Part shown: piece by piece, positions 1-10,900 of the stretch
Position numbering within the stretch: position 1 is the first letter of the stretch
How the letters are laid out: every line of letters starts with the position of its first letter
Origin: Schistosoma mansoni
Lineage: Eukaryota; Platyhelminthes; Trematoda; Strigeidida; Schistosomatidae
NCBI RefSeq assembly: GCF_000237925.1
Contig: NC_031497.1
Location: forward strand, 24,404,178 to 24,468,177
Reading direction: 5' to 3'
Length of the DNA stretch: 64,000 bases
Notes under the pieces: generated by a model
The model's database searches: none
Told to the model about the DNA's origin: nothing
What the model saw: only the letters and a program-made list of their open reading frames with translations
Position numbers and translations under genes: made by a program

Positions 1-2284
1 ATTCAACCGTCGTTTGAATCGATACCAAACATGTTGGGAGTAGTCGCGCCGGAGGTTGCCAGACGATTAATATGAATACTCCGGGTATTGCCGAGCTGTA
101 AAAGAAATGGAAAGGAGGCTGCAGAAACTGATCGGGAAACATCGAGTAATAACACGTAACAAGGACGTTGGTTGAATGTTAAGCGATCAACCATAGAAAT
201 AATAGAAAAAGAAACATGACATTTTAGAGTTTTATCAAGTCGCGTTGAAATAGATAGCTCTGACAAGTGGTTGAGTTCGGCAGATGAAAAACGTTAAGTT
301 TGTCGCACGAGTAGTGATTTCACAGTGATAGTACGATAAGTGTATTATTAATCGATGTCAATGTTTGTACTGCCCTCGGTACACAGTAGAAAGTCAGTGA
401 GTGTCGTTGACAACTGTTCGTAAGCGTCGATTTCTAGTTATATCTATATTTGACAGACTAACTGTAAGTACAGAAGTATAACCGTAAAGATAAGTCGTAG
501 TTTCCTTGTGCGAAGCTTCTGATCAACTTGCAGTCAGTTTGGAAAAACTGATAACTGCTGTGAAAATCAATATGGGTCGAAGAGTAGAGAGCGAGAACGA
601 AAGGTGGCACGATGAAATCTCTAAAAGATGATAAATGGTGAGTGCTGCACATGTGTTTGATGAGTGACAGAAAAGTGTCGAAAAGAACATAAGAAACCAA
701 GAGTATCACTCTGGACTCATGTCAATGACATCGGTGAAAAATGCTGTCAGTGTTGGGGTCGAGACGACAATATCGTTGTCAGTTTGCAGGAGATGCGCTC
801 GACTGCGTAAACTGATGATTCGCGTGAATGAGTGTCGTCAAACCGCCAATTGAACTGGACAGGCTTTAGATCGTTGAGTAGTTGAACAGCCGATTGATGT
901 ACCGAAATCATCTATTAGATAAGAGCCACGCGGAAACAATACTTCATAAGATAAAAAAATACGACGTCGAAGCTGAATAACTTTAATAGTTCGGATGTGT
1001 TGTAATGTCACATCGAAGTAACATTCTTTCGTATACTGACAATTGTACTGAACGTTCGTTTGGGCATTGTTAATGTAGCGATTGGATGTACAGTAGCAAA
1101 CATACTATCGTGGGGTTCGTGGAGAGTTTCAGAGGTCGTTTAGATGTTTTCCAAACCCGTATTGCATGTGAATAAACCGAAGAAGAAATTGAAGTGACTT
1201 TCGTGCAATAAGGAAATCGAGCTATGATTTACCGTGTGAGATAACGGCATATACAAAGCGTGTAGCAAACATTAATTAAAATGGTAACCACCAATGTAAC
1301 TAAAGTTTAGGTTTAGATAACGTGATAGTTTCGTAAAAGAGCTTATTATCTAGCGTTAAGTGACGATATTAAGTACGATGAATGTCTGGTAAGGACATGG
1401 ATTAAGATTGCTCGTGTACATGTAATACGTTTTTCTACAGCATGTTGACTTACGAGTCATAAATGTACATAGTTCAGACTAAAATTTAACGGTAGTGACA
1501 GAATATATGACTACTTTACGTGAAAATAGTCGCGAAATGTTATTAGACATCATAAACATTATGCGAAATTAACTAACTCAATTATGAAACTCGCCTGGGT
1601 AACTCTTGCCCCCAAGTAATTGAGATTTGCTGATTAAATTCGTAGATTAACGAAGCGTTGTAGACTGAATTGGTATACGTCGAAATTTAATTTGAGCCAA
1701 ACACGTAGCATTGCCTGGCTAACAGTCTAAACAAAATTTAACATTGCGGGAAATTTATAGTTCAAACTCACCGTAAATTTCTAGCATCTGTATCCTCTGA
1801 TTCGCCATGGAACTCAGCAATTGGAAATTAGGCAGGCAGTGGTCAAGAAAGTAAAATATTCTAGTAGATAGTTTTTGATAGTAGTTAGTTGATAGTGATT
1901 AAGCAGAAAGATGAATTTATAACAGGCAGTTATTCTTGTATTGGTTATACAAGTGGATAAGTTGCAAACAGATATGCCTTCGTGTTGCCATGTGGCTATT
2001 ATTACGAGTGGTTGATATTTTAACAGACATATTACACAGGAGCATTGATATGCTGCTAATGCTTGTTAAAGAACCACGATAGTCGATCATAGTCGTAGTT
2101 GATTGGTTAGTTCTATCGATTGAACTAATTATTTCAGTTGAAATACTAATCAACAATGATATGAAGCAACGAATGTTCACAGAAACTGATAAAGATAGCC
2201 GAAGTTAAAAACGATAAGTATAGAATCCAATAAAGAAAAGATCATAATGATAGGTTACGTTATTCGAAGTCTTGCTCACCAGTG
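1..2284. other. Unassigned stretch, no gene recognised
   Basis: No domain, splice pattern or repeat family was recognised here. Short open frames exist on the minus strand (3-266, 458-709, 1917-2180), but none has a recognisable motif. The texture differs from the following 50 kb: few homopolymers, no microsatellites and no SINE copies. It could be intergenic DNA, intron, or a very old element. Confidence 0.5.
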
Positions 2285-2308
2285 TAGAACATCAACGTTG
2301 ATGTTCTA
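2285..2308. repeat. Perfect 24-bp palindrome
   Basis: The 24 bases are identical to their own reverse complement, centred on AACGTT. It sits at the border between the repeat-poor left end and an open frame of 68 codons starting at 2316. Its function is unknown; chance is possible but a perfect 24-mer is uncommon. Confidence 0.8.
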
Positions 2309-2635
2309 AGTCTAAATGATTGGGGGCCTACTAGAGTTAGACGAGAATGGTGACGAACCAACTAACGCTGAAGTCACACCTCGCAACCAGACCTTACGTG
2401 GATTGAACCATCGACGCATCAAAGGATCATGGACGCTATGGAGACTGTACAACACAAAGGACGTTATTACAAGAATATATTACTTAAAGTACAACCACGA
2501 AAGTACAGAAGTGAAAGAATAACCACTGCCGCGTGGGCCAGTCCATGGCGTACGATTGATTGATGCGCGTTGACTATCCTTGACCTTGACAGGAATCAAT
2601 GATCTGTTCGATATTCAGTGACCCTACACCATATT
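2309..2635. other. Unassigned stretch with a 68-codon open frame
   Basis: A plus-strand ATG frame runs from 2316 to 2522 (68 aa, rich in Arg, Asn and Thr). It has no recognised family, signal peptide or membrane segment. The following 110 bases up to a Sm-alpha fragment are unassigned. It may be a chance frame or an exon. Confidence 0.4.
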
Positions 2636-2706
2636 CCAACAAGAGACTAATCAAATTACAATCCTAAATAACAATGAGAAGATACAAGTAAACAACACTA
2701 AATGAA
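2636..2706 (+). repeat. Sm-alpha-like retroposon, 3' tail fragment
   Basis: The end of the family is recognisable: AACAAGAGACTAATCAA, then a C-T-A-A-A box, AGAAGATACAAG and AACAACACTAA. It matches the tails of fuller copies such as 26262-26521 and 38453-38911 with several substitutions. The tRNA-like head and the ribozyme are absent. Confidence 0.75.
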
Positions 2707-3350
2707 CCTAATCTCTATAGTTCTTATATTATTTGTCTTGATCTGAATGATTCATACTTTAGTCATTCACCCCGCCCCCCCCCAAAAAAAAGGAAAAAAA
2801 AGGAGAAAACTATGCATATGATTCTTTCCATAAGTGAAATTATCTGACATTTACTTATCATTTCAAAACATCTAAATAACATTATCAAATAAATAAGATT
2901 GATTAAGAGTAATATATATAAGTTAGTAAATGACTACTGTCTGTCATTCCTTTAAAAAAATAAGTAGTATATATTGTATAATCTTGATTACCAATGAATC
3001 TAAAAGAAAGAAAAAAAGAAGAAATAATACCCTGAAATGAAATATATCAGTCTAAATCATCTGTAGTTATCTAATATTTAATAAAAAACTAAAAAAAAAA
3101 AGAAAAATAATCAGGAAATAACATACTACTGATAAACTGAAATATTAATTATCTAAAGGATAAAATCAGTGTATAAGAAAGAATTGTAACTATGTTATTC
3201 ATTATCATTGATCTGCTTTAGACAATAAATGATCATCTGATAGTGTAATAATACTAACTAGTTGATAGTATCTATGGTATAATACTGTATTTTTAAGTTT
3301 CTTTATTATAATATCAAATCTTCATATCCATCAATTAGGCATTACCAGTT
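2707..3350. other. AT-rich spacer with homopolymer runs
   Basis: No gene is seen. The stretch holds a C9-A8 junction near 2770-2788, A-rich purine tracts and scattered TATA runs. It reads as non-coding intergenic or intronic DNA. Confidence 0.6.
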
Positions 3351-3353
3351 TTT

Positions 3354-3980
3354 CATAGTTGAAAGCATGAGTCAATTGAATCTAGGCCACCATGGAAAAC
3401 CTGGAAGCACTGCTTCATGGCCGTTTCGTCCTATTATGGGACTCCTTCTTGGTAGTGAGCATCCTTGATCCCGCACTCGCGAGATTCAAACCTACGACCT
3501 ATCAATCTCGCGCCAGAGCACTTAAACGATAGTGGTGGTCTAGCTTCAATTGACTCATGATTTCAACTTTGAAAAATACTGAAATCTCCACAAATCCCCT
3601 TCTAAATATAATCATATGCTCACTAGTGACTGACTTCAAGATAAATGTCCTGGAGTTCTAGTGGGAAGCAGTGACCAGTGGAGTGCAACCACGTATGTTG
3701 TGAGATATCAACTCACTGAAGACAATTGGTGAACGGTTGCTCAAACTTCATGGATCAGTTTAAGTTAGACATTAACACCGTTGGATGCCAGCTCAGTGGT
3801 CTATCGGTTAAGTGCTCGCTCGCGAGACTGGTAGGTCCTGGGTTCGAATCCCACGAGAGTGGGTTCGTGGATGCGCACTGCTGAGGAGTCCCATAATGGG
3901 ACGAAACGGCCGTCCAGTGCTTCCAGGTTTTCGATGGTGGTCTAGCTTCAATTGACTCATGATTTCAACTTTGAAAAATA
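3354..3980 (+). repeat. Family B tRNA-headed SINE, foldback composite
   Basis: The copy starts with a reverse-complement part (3354-3530), turns into the forward 3' end (TCTCCACAAATCCCCTTCT), and then runs through a full forward unit. In that unit TCACTAGTGACTG begins the body. A tRNA-like A box lies near 3791-3813 and a perfect B box GGTTCGAATCC at 3841-3851, followed by a hammerhead ribozyme. The Penelope-like element begins exactly where this copy ends, so it probably inserted at or into the SINE tail. Confidence 0.8.
3875..3920 (+). ncRNA. Hammerhead ribozyme of SINE family B
   Basis: All parts of the hammerhead fold are visible. Stem I is GCACTG (3875-3880) pairing with CAGTGC (3915-3920). 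The core CTGAGGAG follows at 3881, stem II is TCCC/GGGA, then CGAAAC. The short palindrome ACGGCCGT gives stem III and the cleavage triplet GTC ends at 3914. The layout is the same as in the known Schistosoma Sm-alpha ribozyme. Core bases are intact, so self-cleavage is plausible but inferred. With a stem III this short, activity may need a dimer. Confidence 0.8.
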
Positions 3981-4014
3981 TTTGTAATATCCCAATGAGT
4001 AGAAAAATTAGATT

Positions 4015-4057
4015 TTCTGACGTTTCGCGACTCAGTGTAAGCCACTTCTTCAGAGAA
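4015..4057 (-). ncRNA. Hammerhead ribozyme in Penelope-like terminal repeat
   Basis: Read on the minus strand: TTCT (stem I), the core CTGAAGA, stem II GTGGCT/AGTCGC with a 7-nt loop (two wobble pairs), GAAAC, the cleavage triplet GTC, and AGAA closing stem I. Hammerheads at this place are established for Penelope-like elements. The fold was derived by eye. A decayed relative is at 13379-13460. Confidence 0.7.
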
Positions 4058-4176
4058 TAAATAACCAAGTTAACAATAATCCAAGTTTAAATAGTACAAC
4101 GGAACAATCCAAGAATAATTAGGTGATCAATCAAAAACAGATCTGAATAAATCAATGTCACGTCATTTCATTGCGG

Positions 4177-6534
4177 TCAAGGTGATTCATAAGTGACATG
4201 TATGTAATTTTTGTTTGTATGTGTCCACTGTAAATGATGAAAAATTGTGACCTTTGTAATGACAAAGGATAGAGTTAATTTGTAATGTAATGGTGTGAAA
4301 TTGTAAATAATATTAGACTGGTTGACTAGGATAGATAGTCCAAGTAGGATGTATGGTAAGGCCTTCCTTCTATTGAGGGCAGTGGGATTAAGCATTATAT
4401 GGAAAGCTTCAGCTACTCTTCTTTCTTTGTGATTGGAAAAACCTTTCTGTAGTATTTTGATGTTTTTGAAATCAATTTGACGATTATTGAAAATGGCATG
4501 AACCGCTAATGCCGATTTAATTTGAAGTCTATCTAGTTCTACAGGATTATTAGGAGGTTTCTTTGTGTACCTAATATGTTCTTTGGCGCGAGTCATGATT
4601 TCGCGAGATGACTCTCCAATATAGAAGGCATCACAGTCGACACAACCTAATTTGTAGACGCAGTTCTGTGTTGGCATGAATGGTATCTTTTCTTTTAATC
4701 GAACTAAAGTATTTCGAAGAGTGTTCGTTGTTTTGTAATATACTTTAATTCTGTGTTGTTTTAAGATTCTTTGGAGTTCTTCAGTTGTGCCATGACGGTA
4801 TGGTAAAACTGCAGTACCAATCCATGGCATTTCATTGGAATTATCGTTATTATTACGTGCTGAATTGTCTTGGTTTAATATACTTCTGATAATCTTCATA
4901 GGAAAATTATTAAATTGTAAGATGCTAATTATATTCTTTTGTTCTTTTAGTTTGTCCTCTTCTGAAGTGATGATTTTGTTGGCTCTTCTAAAAAGATTTA
5001 AGGCTAACGAGATTTTAGCACAGAAAGGATGTGCTGAATGGAAGTCGATGTAACGATTAGAGTGTGTAGGCTTTCGGTAGATGGATACATTTAGAACTCC
5101 ATTTATATTTCTTTTCACTAAACAATCTAAGAAAGGAAGCTCACCATGTTTATTTTCATTATCATTCGTGAATTTGATATGAGATGAAAGTGTATTTATC
5201 TGTTTTGAAAATGATCTTAGATGCGTCTTTTTTATCACTACAAATGTGTCATCTACATATCTAAGCCAAATTCGTGGTTTAAGGTGGTTGGTGAAAATCT
5301 TTGATTCTATGTGTGTCATAAAAAGGTTGGCAACAATCGGGGACACAGGGGAACCCATTGCTACACCATTTGTTTGTCTGTATAGCGTTCCGTTGAAGGT
5401 GAATAGAGTTGAATTTAAGCAAAGTTTTAACGATCTCATGATTAAACTAATGCTTAACGGACATCTGTCCGACAAAGTAGTGTCATTCTCTAGTAAGCCA
5501 CTAATAAATTCTAAGCAGTTATCAATCGGAATACTAGTATATAAAGATACGACATCAAAGCTTACCATGACTTCATTCTTCTCGATGACTAATTCCGATA
5601 GTTTTGATTTAAAGTCATATGTATCTTTAATCATATTATGTATGTCGAACTGTAGTGGCTTTAATATGCTGCTTAGATATTTAGATAAAGCATAAGTCGG
5701 TGTGTTGGTAAAGTCTACTATCGGTCTTAGAGGAATATCTGGTTTATAAATTTTCGGTAAACCATAAAACCGTGAAGTATTACATGATTTGGGATACAGA
5801 GCAAACCAAAGCGAAGCCCCAATGACTGGTTTTAGCTCTTTCAAAAGTTCACTTGTATCTGATTTGACTTTATTTTTAATCGTTTGAGAATTTAATGGAT
5901 TGATTCTTTCATATGGTCCTGTTGCAAAATGTTCAAGAGCTTTATTAATATAGTCTGTTCTATTCATGACTACTGTTGCGTTGCCTTTGTCTGCTTTTGT
6001 GATTATAATCGTTTTGTCTTTTTTAAGCGAATGCAGGGCGTTGTATTCTTCTTTTGAGATGTTTGGTGTGAGGTGTTTTTGTTTAGTCAAGATATAGGAC
6101 CTCTTTTGACGTAATAAATGCGATTCTTTTTCTGGTAGTTGTGCGATTATTGGCTCTATAATTGGAGCAACTTCAAGAGTACTGAGTGGTTTTCTATGTA
6201 AATTAAAATTTAATCCTTTCTCCAGTAGGGTGACTTCATGATTCGTTAAGTTTCTGTCAGACAAATTATGAACGATTCTTAGATCATTCGGATTAGATTT
6301 TATTGCTGACGTTTTCTTATCTTTCTTCCTTTCTTTGATCTTTTCAAATTTTTTAATTTGCTGGCGTTTTGATGAATCTAAATAATAGCGTTCTCTTTCA
6401 ATAAACAGGTTAGAAATCGCGGTTTGTAAATCTGTAGGAATTAAAAGCTTCAGTAGATCATCTAGGTTTTTGATTCGTTCCCGATATTTTTCAAGTAAAT
6501 ATGAACATTTTTGAATACGTTCTAATTTTTCTAC
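4177..6534 (-). CDS. Penelope-like reverse transcriptase / GIY-YIG endonuclease
   Basis: The frame is open for 785 codons from just inside the 5' inverted repeat to the stop at 4177. Counting from the Leu codon at 6264 as residue 1, the reverse transcriptase motifs are FDVVSLYTS (236-244, motif A with a catalytic Asp), NGVAMGSPVSP (299-309, motif B) and YVDD (336-339, motif C with the catalytic Asp pair). A GIY-YIG-type nuclease signature follows: VYKL to FYIGES (about 536-552), with Arg and His residues after it. The Lys- and Glu-rich N-terminal 90 codons before 6264 look like a linker or nucleic-acid-binding region. The protein would copy the element's RNA and nick the target DNA. The first ATG in frame is at 5967, inside the region needed for activity, so the true start is unclear. 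Known Penelope elements often begin translation inside the terminal repeat. Confidence 0.9.
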   Translation of the reverse strand, partial: VEKLERIQKCSYLLEKYRERIKNLDDLLKLLIPTDLQTAISNLFIERERYYLDSSKRQQIKKFEKIKERKKDKKTSAIKSNPNDLRIVHNLSDRNLTNHEVTLLEKGLNFNLHRKPLSTLEVAPIIEPIIAQLPEKESHLLRQKRSYILTKQKHLTPNISKEEYNALHSLKKDKTIIITKADKGNATVVMNRTDYINKALEHFATGPYERINPLNSQTIKNKVKSDTSELLKELKPVIGASLWFALYPKSCNTSRFYGLPKIYKPDIPLRPIVDFTNTPTYALSKYLSSILKPLQFDIHNMIKDTYDFKSKLSELVIEKNEVMVSFDVVSLYTSIPIDNCLEFISGLLENDTTLSDRCPLSISLIMRSLKLCLNSTLFTFNGTLYRQTNGVAMGSPVSPIVANLFMTHIESKIFTNHLKPRIWLRYVDDTFVVIKKTHLRSFSKQINTLSSHIKFTNDNENKHGELPFLDCLVKRNINGVLNVSIYRKPTHSNRYIDFHSAHPFCAKISLALNLFRRANKIITSEEDKLKEQKNIISILQFNNFPMKIIRSILNQDNSARNNNDNSNEMPWIGTAVLPYRHGTTEELQRILKQHRIKVYYKTTNTLRNTLVRLKEKIPFMPTQNCVYKLGCVDCDAFYIGESSREIMTRAKEHIRYTKKPPNNPVELDRLQIKSALAVHAIFNNRQIDFKNIKILQKGFSNHKERRVAEAFHIMLNPTALNRRKALPYILLGLSILVNQSNIIYNFTPLHYKLTLSFVITKVTIFHHLQWTHTNKNYIHVTYESP

Positions 6535-6587
6535 TCATTAGGATATTACAAATATATTATTTATTTATTCTTTAAGTTCTGTTTATT

Positions 6588-6908
6588 CACAACCCCCAAA
6601 TGCTCCGGTACGGCTGAGAGTGGGGACAGTACGCTCTCCCTCTCCAAATGCTCTCACATGGTCAAGCGTATATAGCCTCTGTCAGGGAAGTCCTACTCAC
6701 TGCCTTTTTGTGACATTACTGTTGTTTACGAAAGTGAGAGGACGAAAAGCGAATGTCCGGAACTTTAAGCGGGTTGGTGGACATGGTGCGTCCACCTAGG
6801 GGAGTTGGAAAACTCTGATTCTAAACCAATGGTGCAGATGGGCTGGCTCCAGTATCCTGAGGGAACAAATGGCGTATGAATCGATCGTTGATCACCGGCT
6901 TCAGTTTT
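6588..6908 (+). repeat. Family C repeat (LINE-tailed, ~500 bp), 5' part
   Basis: It begins in AAATGCTCCGGTACGGCTGA and contains GCTCTCCCTCTCCAAATGCT, as do the longer minus-strand copies at 44795, 46314 and 51066. It stops in CACCGGCTTCAG, so the 3' LINE-like tail is missing. It lies 35 bp beyond the end of the Penelope-like element. Confidence 0.8.
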
Positions 6909-7710
6909 TTTAAAAATAATTATGACTTTTTCTTTATTTTTCTAGAGAGTTCAAGATGAATGATAAGAAATAATCCAAATCTTTAAATTTAAAGCTAAGG
7001 TTTTTTAGACTACATATGGATTAGGACTAGAAATGGAATGTAAGATATGCATTTTACTATATCTAGGTTTTGTTAGCTAGATATGCCTGCATTCAAGTAC
7101 TTATGATCACAATGAGACTCGAACCTACCAATTGTACCTTCAAACTCCAAGACGTTATCAGCTTGATTATTGAAACTGTATGGCCGCTAATATATTGTTT
7201 ACATGAATTTATAATTTACTGGGCATAGTGAGGCATCTTCTTAGAATGTATACAAGTTACTAGAAACTGATTTACTCCAGCTCCTAATATCAACAGGAGG
7301 AATATTCAAACCTCTACAAACAACCAAAGTTAAATCCATTTAAAATTAATTGTACAATTGAATTAGGAACTATGAGATATTGTTACTTCTAATCCTTAAG
7401 ATGCTTTCATTCAGAAAACATTTCAAGAAGCTGATATTAACTAGTTTACTACACATATTCCATAAAAGTGACAGTTTACATACTCAAGCTGGTCTTAAAA
7501 TAGTTTAATTCAAATTATAACTTTTAGTACTGATACGAAGTTAAAATGCTTTGGCTACCGATTTATATAAATAGTTGATAGTATATATACCTGTAACATA
7601 TCAGTTTTATTTCTTCTGTTCTGAAACAGTCAATGCATATCAGAATTTCTATATATATTCAAATGAATGTTTAGATTCTCAGATTTTTATTTGAAGTTCA
7701 GAAGGTATGA
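6909..7710. other. Spacer, no gene seen
   Basis: AT-rich DNA without long frames or recognised repeat families. Confidence 0.55.
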
Positions 7711-8746
7711 CTTACTTTACTTACTTACGCCTGTTACTCCCAATGGAGCATAAGCCGCCGACCAGCATTCTCCAACTCACTCTGTTCTGAGCCTTCTTTT
7801 CTAGTTTTATCCAGTTTTTGTTCATTCTTCTCATGTCTGTCTCTATTTCTCGACGTAATGTGTTCTTTGGTCTTCCTCTTCTCATTTGACCTTCAGGATT
7901 CCACGTGAGGGCTTGTCTTGTGACGCAATTAGGTGATTTCCTCAAGGTGTGCCCAATCCACTTCCAGCGCTTCTTCCTCATTTCTTCCTCCGCTGGAATC
8001 TGATTTGTTGTCTCCCACAGTAACTTGTTGCTGATAGTGTCTGGCCATCATATCTGAAGTATCTTGCGCAGACAACTGTTAATAAACACTTGTATCTTCT
8101 GGATAATGGCTTTCGTAGTTCTCCAGGTTTCCGCCCCATACAGTAGAACTGTCTTCACATTTGTATTGGAATTTGTAACCTTGGTGTTGGTTGACAATTG
8201 TTTTGAGTTCCAGATGTTCTTCATTTGTAAATATGCTGCTCTTACTTTGCCGATCCTCGCCCTCACATCTGCATCTGATCCACCGTGTTCATCAATGATG
8301 CTGCCCAGATATTTAAAGGTTTCCACATCCTCCAAAGCTTCTCCGCCAAGTGTAATTTGATTGGTGCATGTTTTATTGTATCGGAGAGTCTTGCTTTTCC
8401 CTTTGTTTATATTGAGACCTACTGCTGCTGAGGCTGCTGCTACACTGGTCGTTTTCTCCTGCATTTGTTGTTACGTGTGTGATATAAGAGCCAGATCATC
8501 TGCGAAGTCTAAATCGTCCAGCTGCATCCTGCCTGTCCACTGTATCCCGTGATTTCCTCCAGATGTTGACGTCTTCATGATCCAGTCGATCACTAGGAGA
8601 AAGAGAAAGGGTGAGAGTGAGCAACCTTTCCTAACACCGGTCTTTACCTCGAATGAGTCGGTGAGTTGTCCTCCATGCACGATTTGGCAGGTTAATCCAT
8701 CATAGGTATGACACTCGATGGTTATTTCTGCGGTTTTATTCAATTT
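7711..8746 (-). mobile_element. RTE-clade LINE (SR2-like), 5'-truncated, subfamily 1
   Basis: The C-terminal half of an RTE reverse transcriptase is readable in pieces on the minus strand: GVRKGCSLSPFLFLLVIDWI, then DLDFADDLALISH (the catalytic FADD box), AASAAVGLNINKGKSKTL, KYLGSIIDEHGGSDADV, VLLYGAETWRTT and [13 protein letters not shown]. It ends in SIGSNRRK and a TAAGTAAG tail. The frame is interrupted more than once. The 3' 500 bp are almost identical to the copy at 32457-33006. The 5' part, with the endonuclease, is missing. Confidence 0.92.
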
Positions 8747-9310
8747 TCTAAAAAATCCCTGGAAATATTGATTTTGAGAGTGTGATTAATATAATGATTA
8801 TGTTTGAGGAATTTGACAAGAATACTACAATAGTTCTGTAGAAAATTGAATAATTCAGACAACATAATGTGCTTTGTAAATGCTTAATTTCCGATAGTTG
8901 TAGTTATTTATGGTAACCAAAATGGTGACGAGTCCGGTGGTTAGTATGTAATCTTATGAGCAGATTCATGGAGTGAAGATCAAACAAACCAACAAATGAA
9001 TCACCAGACTGGCTAAAAGGTACATAGAGTATAAAATATTAAAATCAAAGACACAGCTACAAAGTGAACGATTTTAGTGTGATTTTTCAAGTAGGCAGAT
9101 AAAGTTAGTTGTTGGTGAGGATACAGCTCATTCAAGATAATAAAACCACATTTAAAATAGTATTAATTTTAATGGAATTAGGTTGAAAATACTTGAATAT
9201 GATGAATTAATAGACAAAAAAACAACATAAGACGTATGACAGGAACTATGGGTGTAGAAATGCGAAAGCGCTCCGATTAAGAGTTAGCGCATACATAAAC
9301 CCGATTCCAA
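8747..9310. other. Spacer, no gene seen
   Basis: AT-rich DNA. No repeat family or coding motif recognised. Confidence 0.55.
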
Positions 9311-9681
9311 TAGTTGAGATCATGAGTCGATTGAAGCTAGACAGCCATGGAAAACCTGGAACCATTGGACGGCCGTTTCGTTCTATTGTGGGACTCTCCA
9401 GCAGTGCGTATCCACGATTCAATCTCTCCAGGTTTCAACCCAGGATCTATCAGTCTCGCGCGCGAGCGCTTAACCTCTAGACCACTGAGCCGGCATCCAA
9501 CGGTGTTAATGTCCTGGGTTCGAACCTCGCAAGGCGGAATCGTGGATACACATTACTGAGTCCCACAATAGGACGAAACGATTGTCCAGTGCTTCCAGGT
9601 TTTCCATCGCGGTCTAGCTTCAATTGATTCGTGATCTAAACTATTAAAATTACTGTAATGTCCACAAAAACCCCTTCTGAC
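9311..9681. repeat. Family B SINE, foldback dimer
   Basis: A reverse-complement unit (9311-9512, with B box and A box) is joined head to head to a forward 3' half that ends in CCACAAAAACCCCTTCTGA. Both ribozyme cores are damaged in their conserved bases. Confidence 0.8.
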
Positions 9682-10079
9682 ATAAATCTGACTTTATTTA
9701 AATTGTTTATAGCTAAAACTCCTATATTATAAAGGAGATTTAAGCGTACAACTTTCAGAAGATTAAACATGATCTAAGAATATAATCTTAAAAAATTTGA
9801 TTTGACATGGATACGATCAACTTAATATTGTAAACAAGAAAGATTTATAGTTCTGTGTTATCTTTTACTAAACCTTATCAAGAGATCCTCTGCAAATAAT
9901 CAGAATATATTTTATAATAAATAATTGACCTACCTAGCTTTAGGAGAGCAGTTAATGAAGTATATAAACAATTTAATTAGCAGGTTTATCCAGCCACCTA
10001 CTCAAACTTTCGAACCATTTACTTTCCAAATTTACAAATCTTGCAATTAAACTCTCTGTTTAAGTTTGTTTAAAATGAT
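9682..10079. other. Spacer, no gene seen
   Basis: AT-rich, nothing recognised. Confidence 0.5.
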
Positions 10080-10190
10080 TATGGATGTGTACTGTTAAGG
10101 AGTCCCATACTAAGACGAAACAGTTGTCCAATGCCTTCAGGGTTTCAATAGTATTCTAACTTAAACCAATCCATGATTTCAATGAATAAT
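10080..10190 (+). repeat. Family B SINE, old 3' fragment
   Basis: A diverged ribozyme region (AAGGAGTCCCATACTAAGAC, GAAACAGTTGTCC) is followed by the tail of the family. It is older than the other copies, judging from its many substitutions. Confidence 0.6.
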
Positions 10191-10516
10191 TATGAATGCA
10201 CTCATATGTTATCTTAAAAAGAGTACAAATTTTTATGATAATAAATATTGCAAAACTCAAACGGAAATACTGAAGTTCTTTTTAAGCAGAATTGAATAAT
10301 GGCCATCAGTGGAATCAACAGCTAAACACTATAGGGTAGACAATAGATTGCAGTAGTGGATTCCAGAGATTGACTAAACTTGCTACTTGTTTAGCGTAAG
10401 ACTTCTGGAACTTGATCTTATCACATAAAATAACCAGACTCATTTATAACCAGCTTATACGTCACGAATTTTGGCGAAAAATAATCAGAAAATTTCTCTA
10501 AACAATAGCTCTTTGT
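10191..10516. other. Spacer, no gene seen
   Basis: AT-rich, nothing recognised. Confidence 0.5.
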
Positions 10517-10900
10517 AAGCAAAGATGGATAGTGGCTAGCAGTGGAATACAGGACGCGCGTTCCGTCCTATTTGGGACTCGTCATCTGGATGTAACTGCA
10601 TCTCAGAGTTGATGTTCACTCTGAGACTCGAACCCAATACCTTTCGCTTTAAACGCCATCGCGTTATACCAGATTGATGTTTAGGACTACAACTGGTACG
10701 TCCAGATGACGAGCGCATACTGTGCGTATTGCCTCGATATAGCCTAAATTCCCAGCCATTATCCATCTTTACTTATAATGCTTGTGAATTTAGGCTATAT
10801 CGAGGCAATACGCACAGTATGCACATATGGCAATAAGAGACTGACCAGTTGTAGTCCTAAACATCAATGGGAAGATTGAAACAAACAATACCATGTGAAT
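10517..10900. repeat. Sm-alpha-like retroposon, rearranged foldback copy
   Basis: The ribozyme and tRNA-like head lie on the minus strand (10517-10670). They are joined to an inverted pair of tails: GCCTCGATATAGCC at 10729 and GGCTATATCGAGGC at 10791. The ribozyme has a changed core base and is probably inactive. Confidence 0.8.

Larger units (their letters stand above)
3981..6552 (-). mobile_element. Penelope-like element, nearly full length
   Basis: A 2.57-kb retroelement read on the minus strand. It has one long reading frame for a Penelope-type reverse transcriptase with a GIY-YIG-like nuclease. Its ends are 32-nt inverted repeats with one mismatch (3981-4012 and 6521-6552; core AATGAGTAGAAAAATTAGA). 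A hammerhead ribozyme lies just inside the 3' end. Such terminal repeats and ribozymes are known in Penelope-like elements. The open frame has no internal stops, so the insertion is probably fairly recent. No clear target duplication was found at its edges. Confidence 0.9.

Noticed and set aside
3786-3860. A true tRNA gene at the A and B boxes
   Set aside because: The same A-box/B-box head recurs in many SINE copies, and no full cloverleaf with a paired acceptor stem is seen.
5246-5695. 149-codon plus-strand ORF inside the Penelope-like element
   Set aside because: It is antisense to the intact reverse transcriptase frame and has no motif of its own.
8064-8552. Plus-strand ORFs over the RTE copies (also 31213, 32651, 49055)
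   Set aside because: They are antisense shadows of the LINE reverse transcriptase on the other strand.
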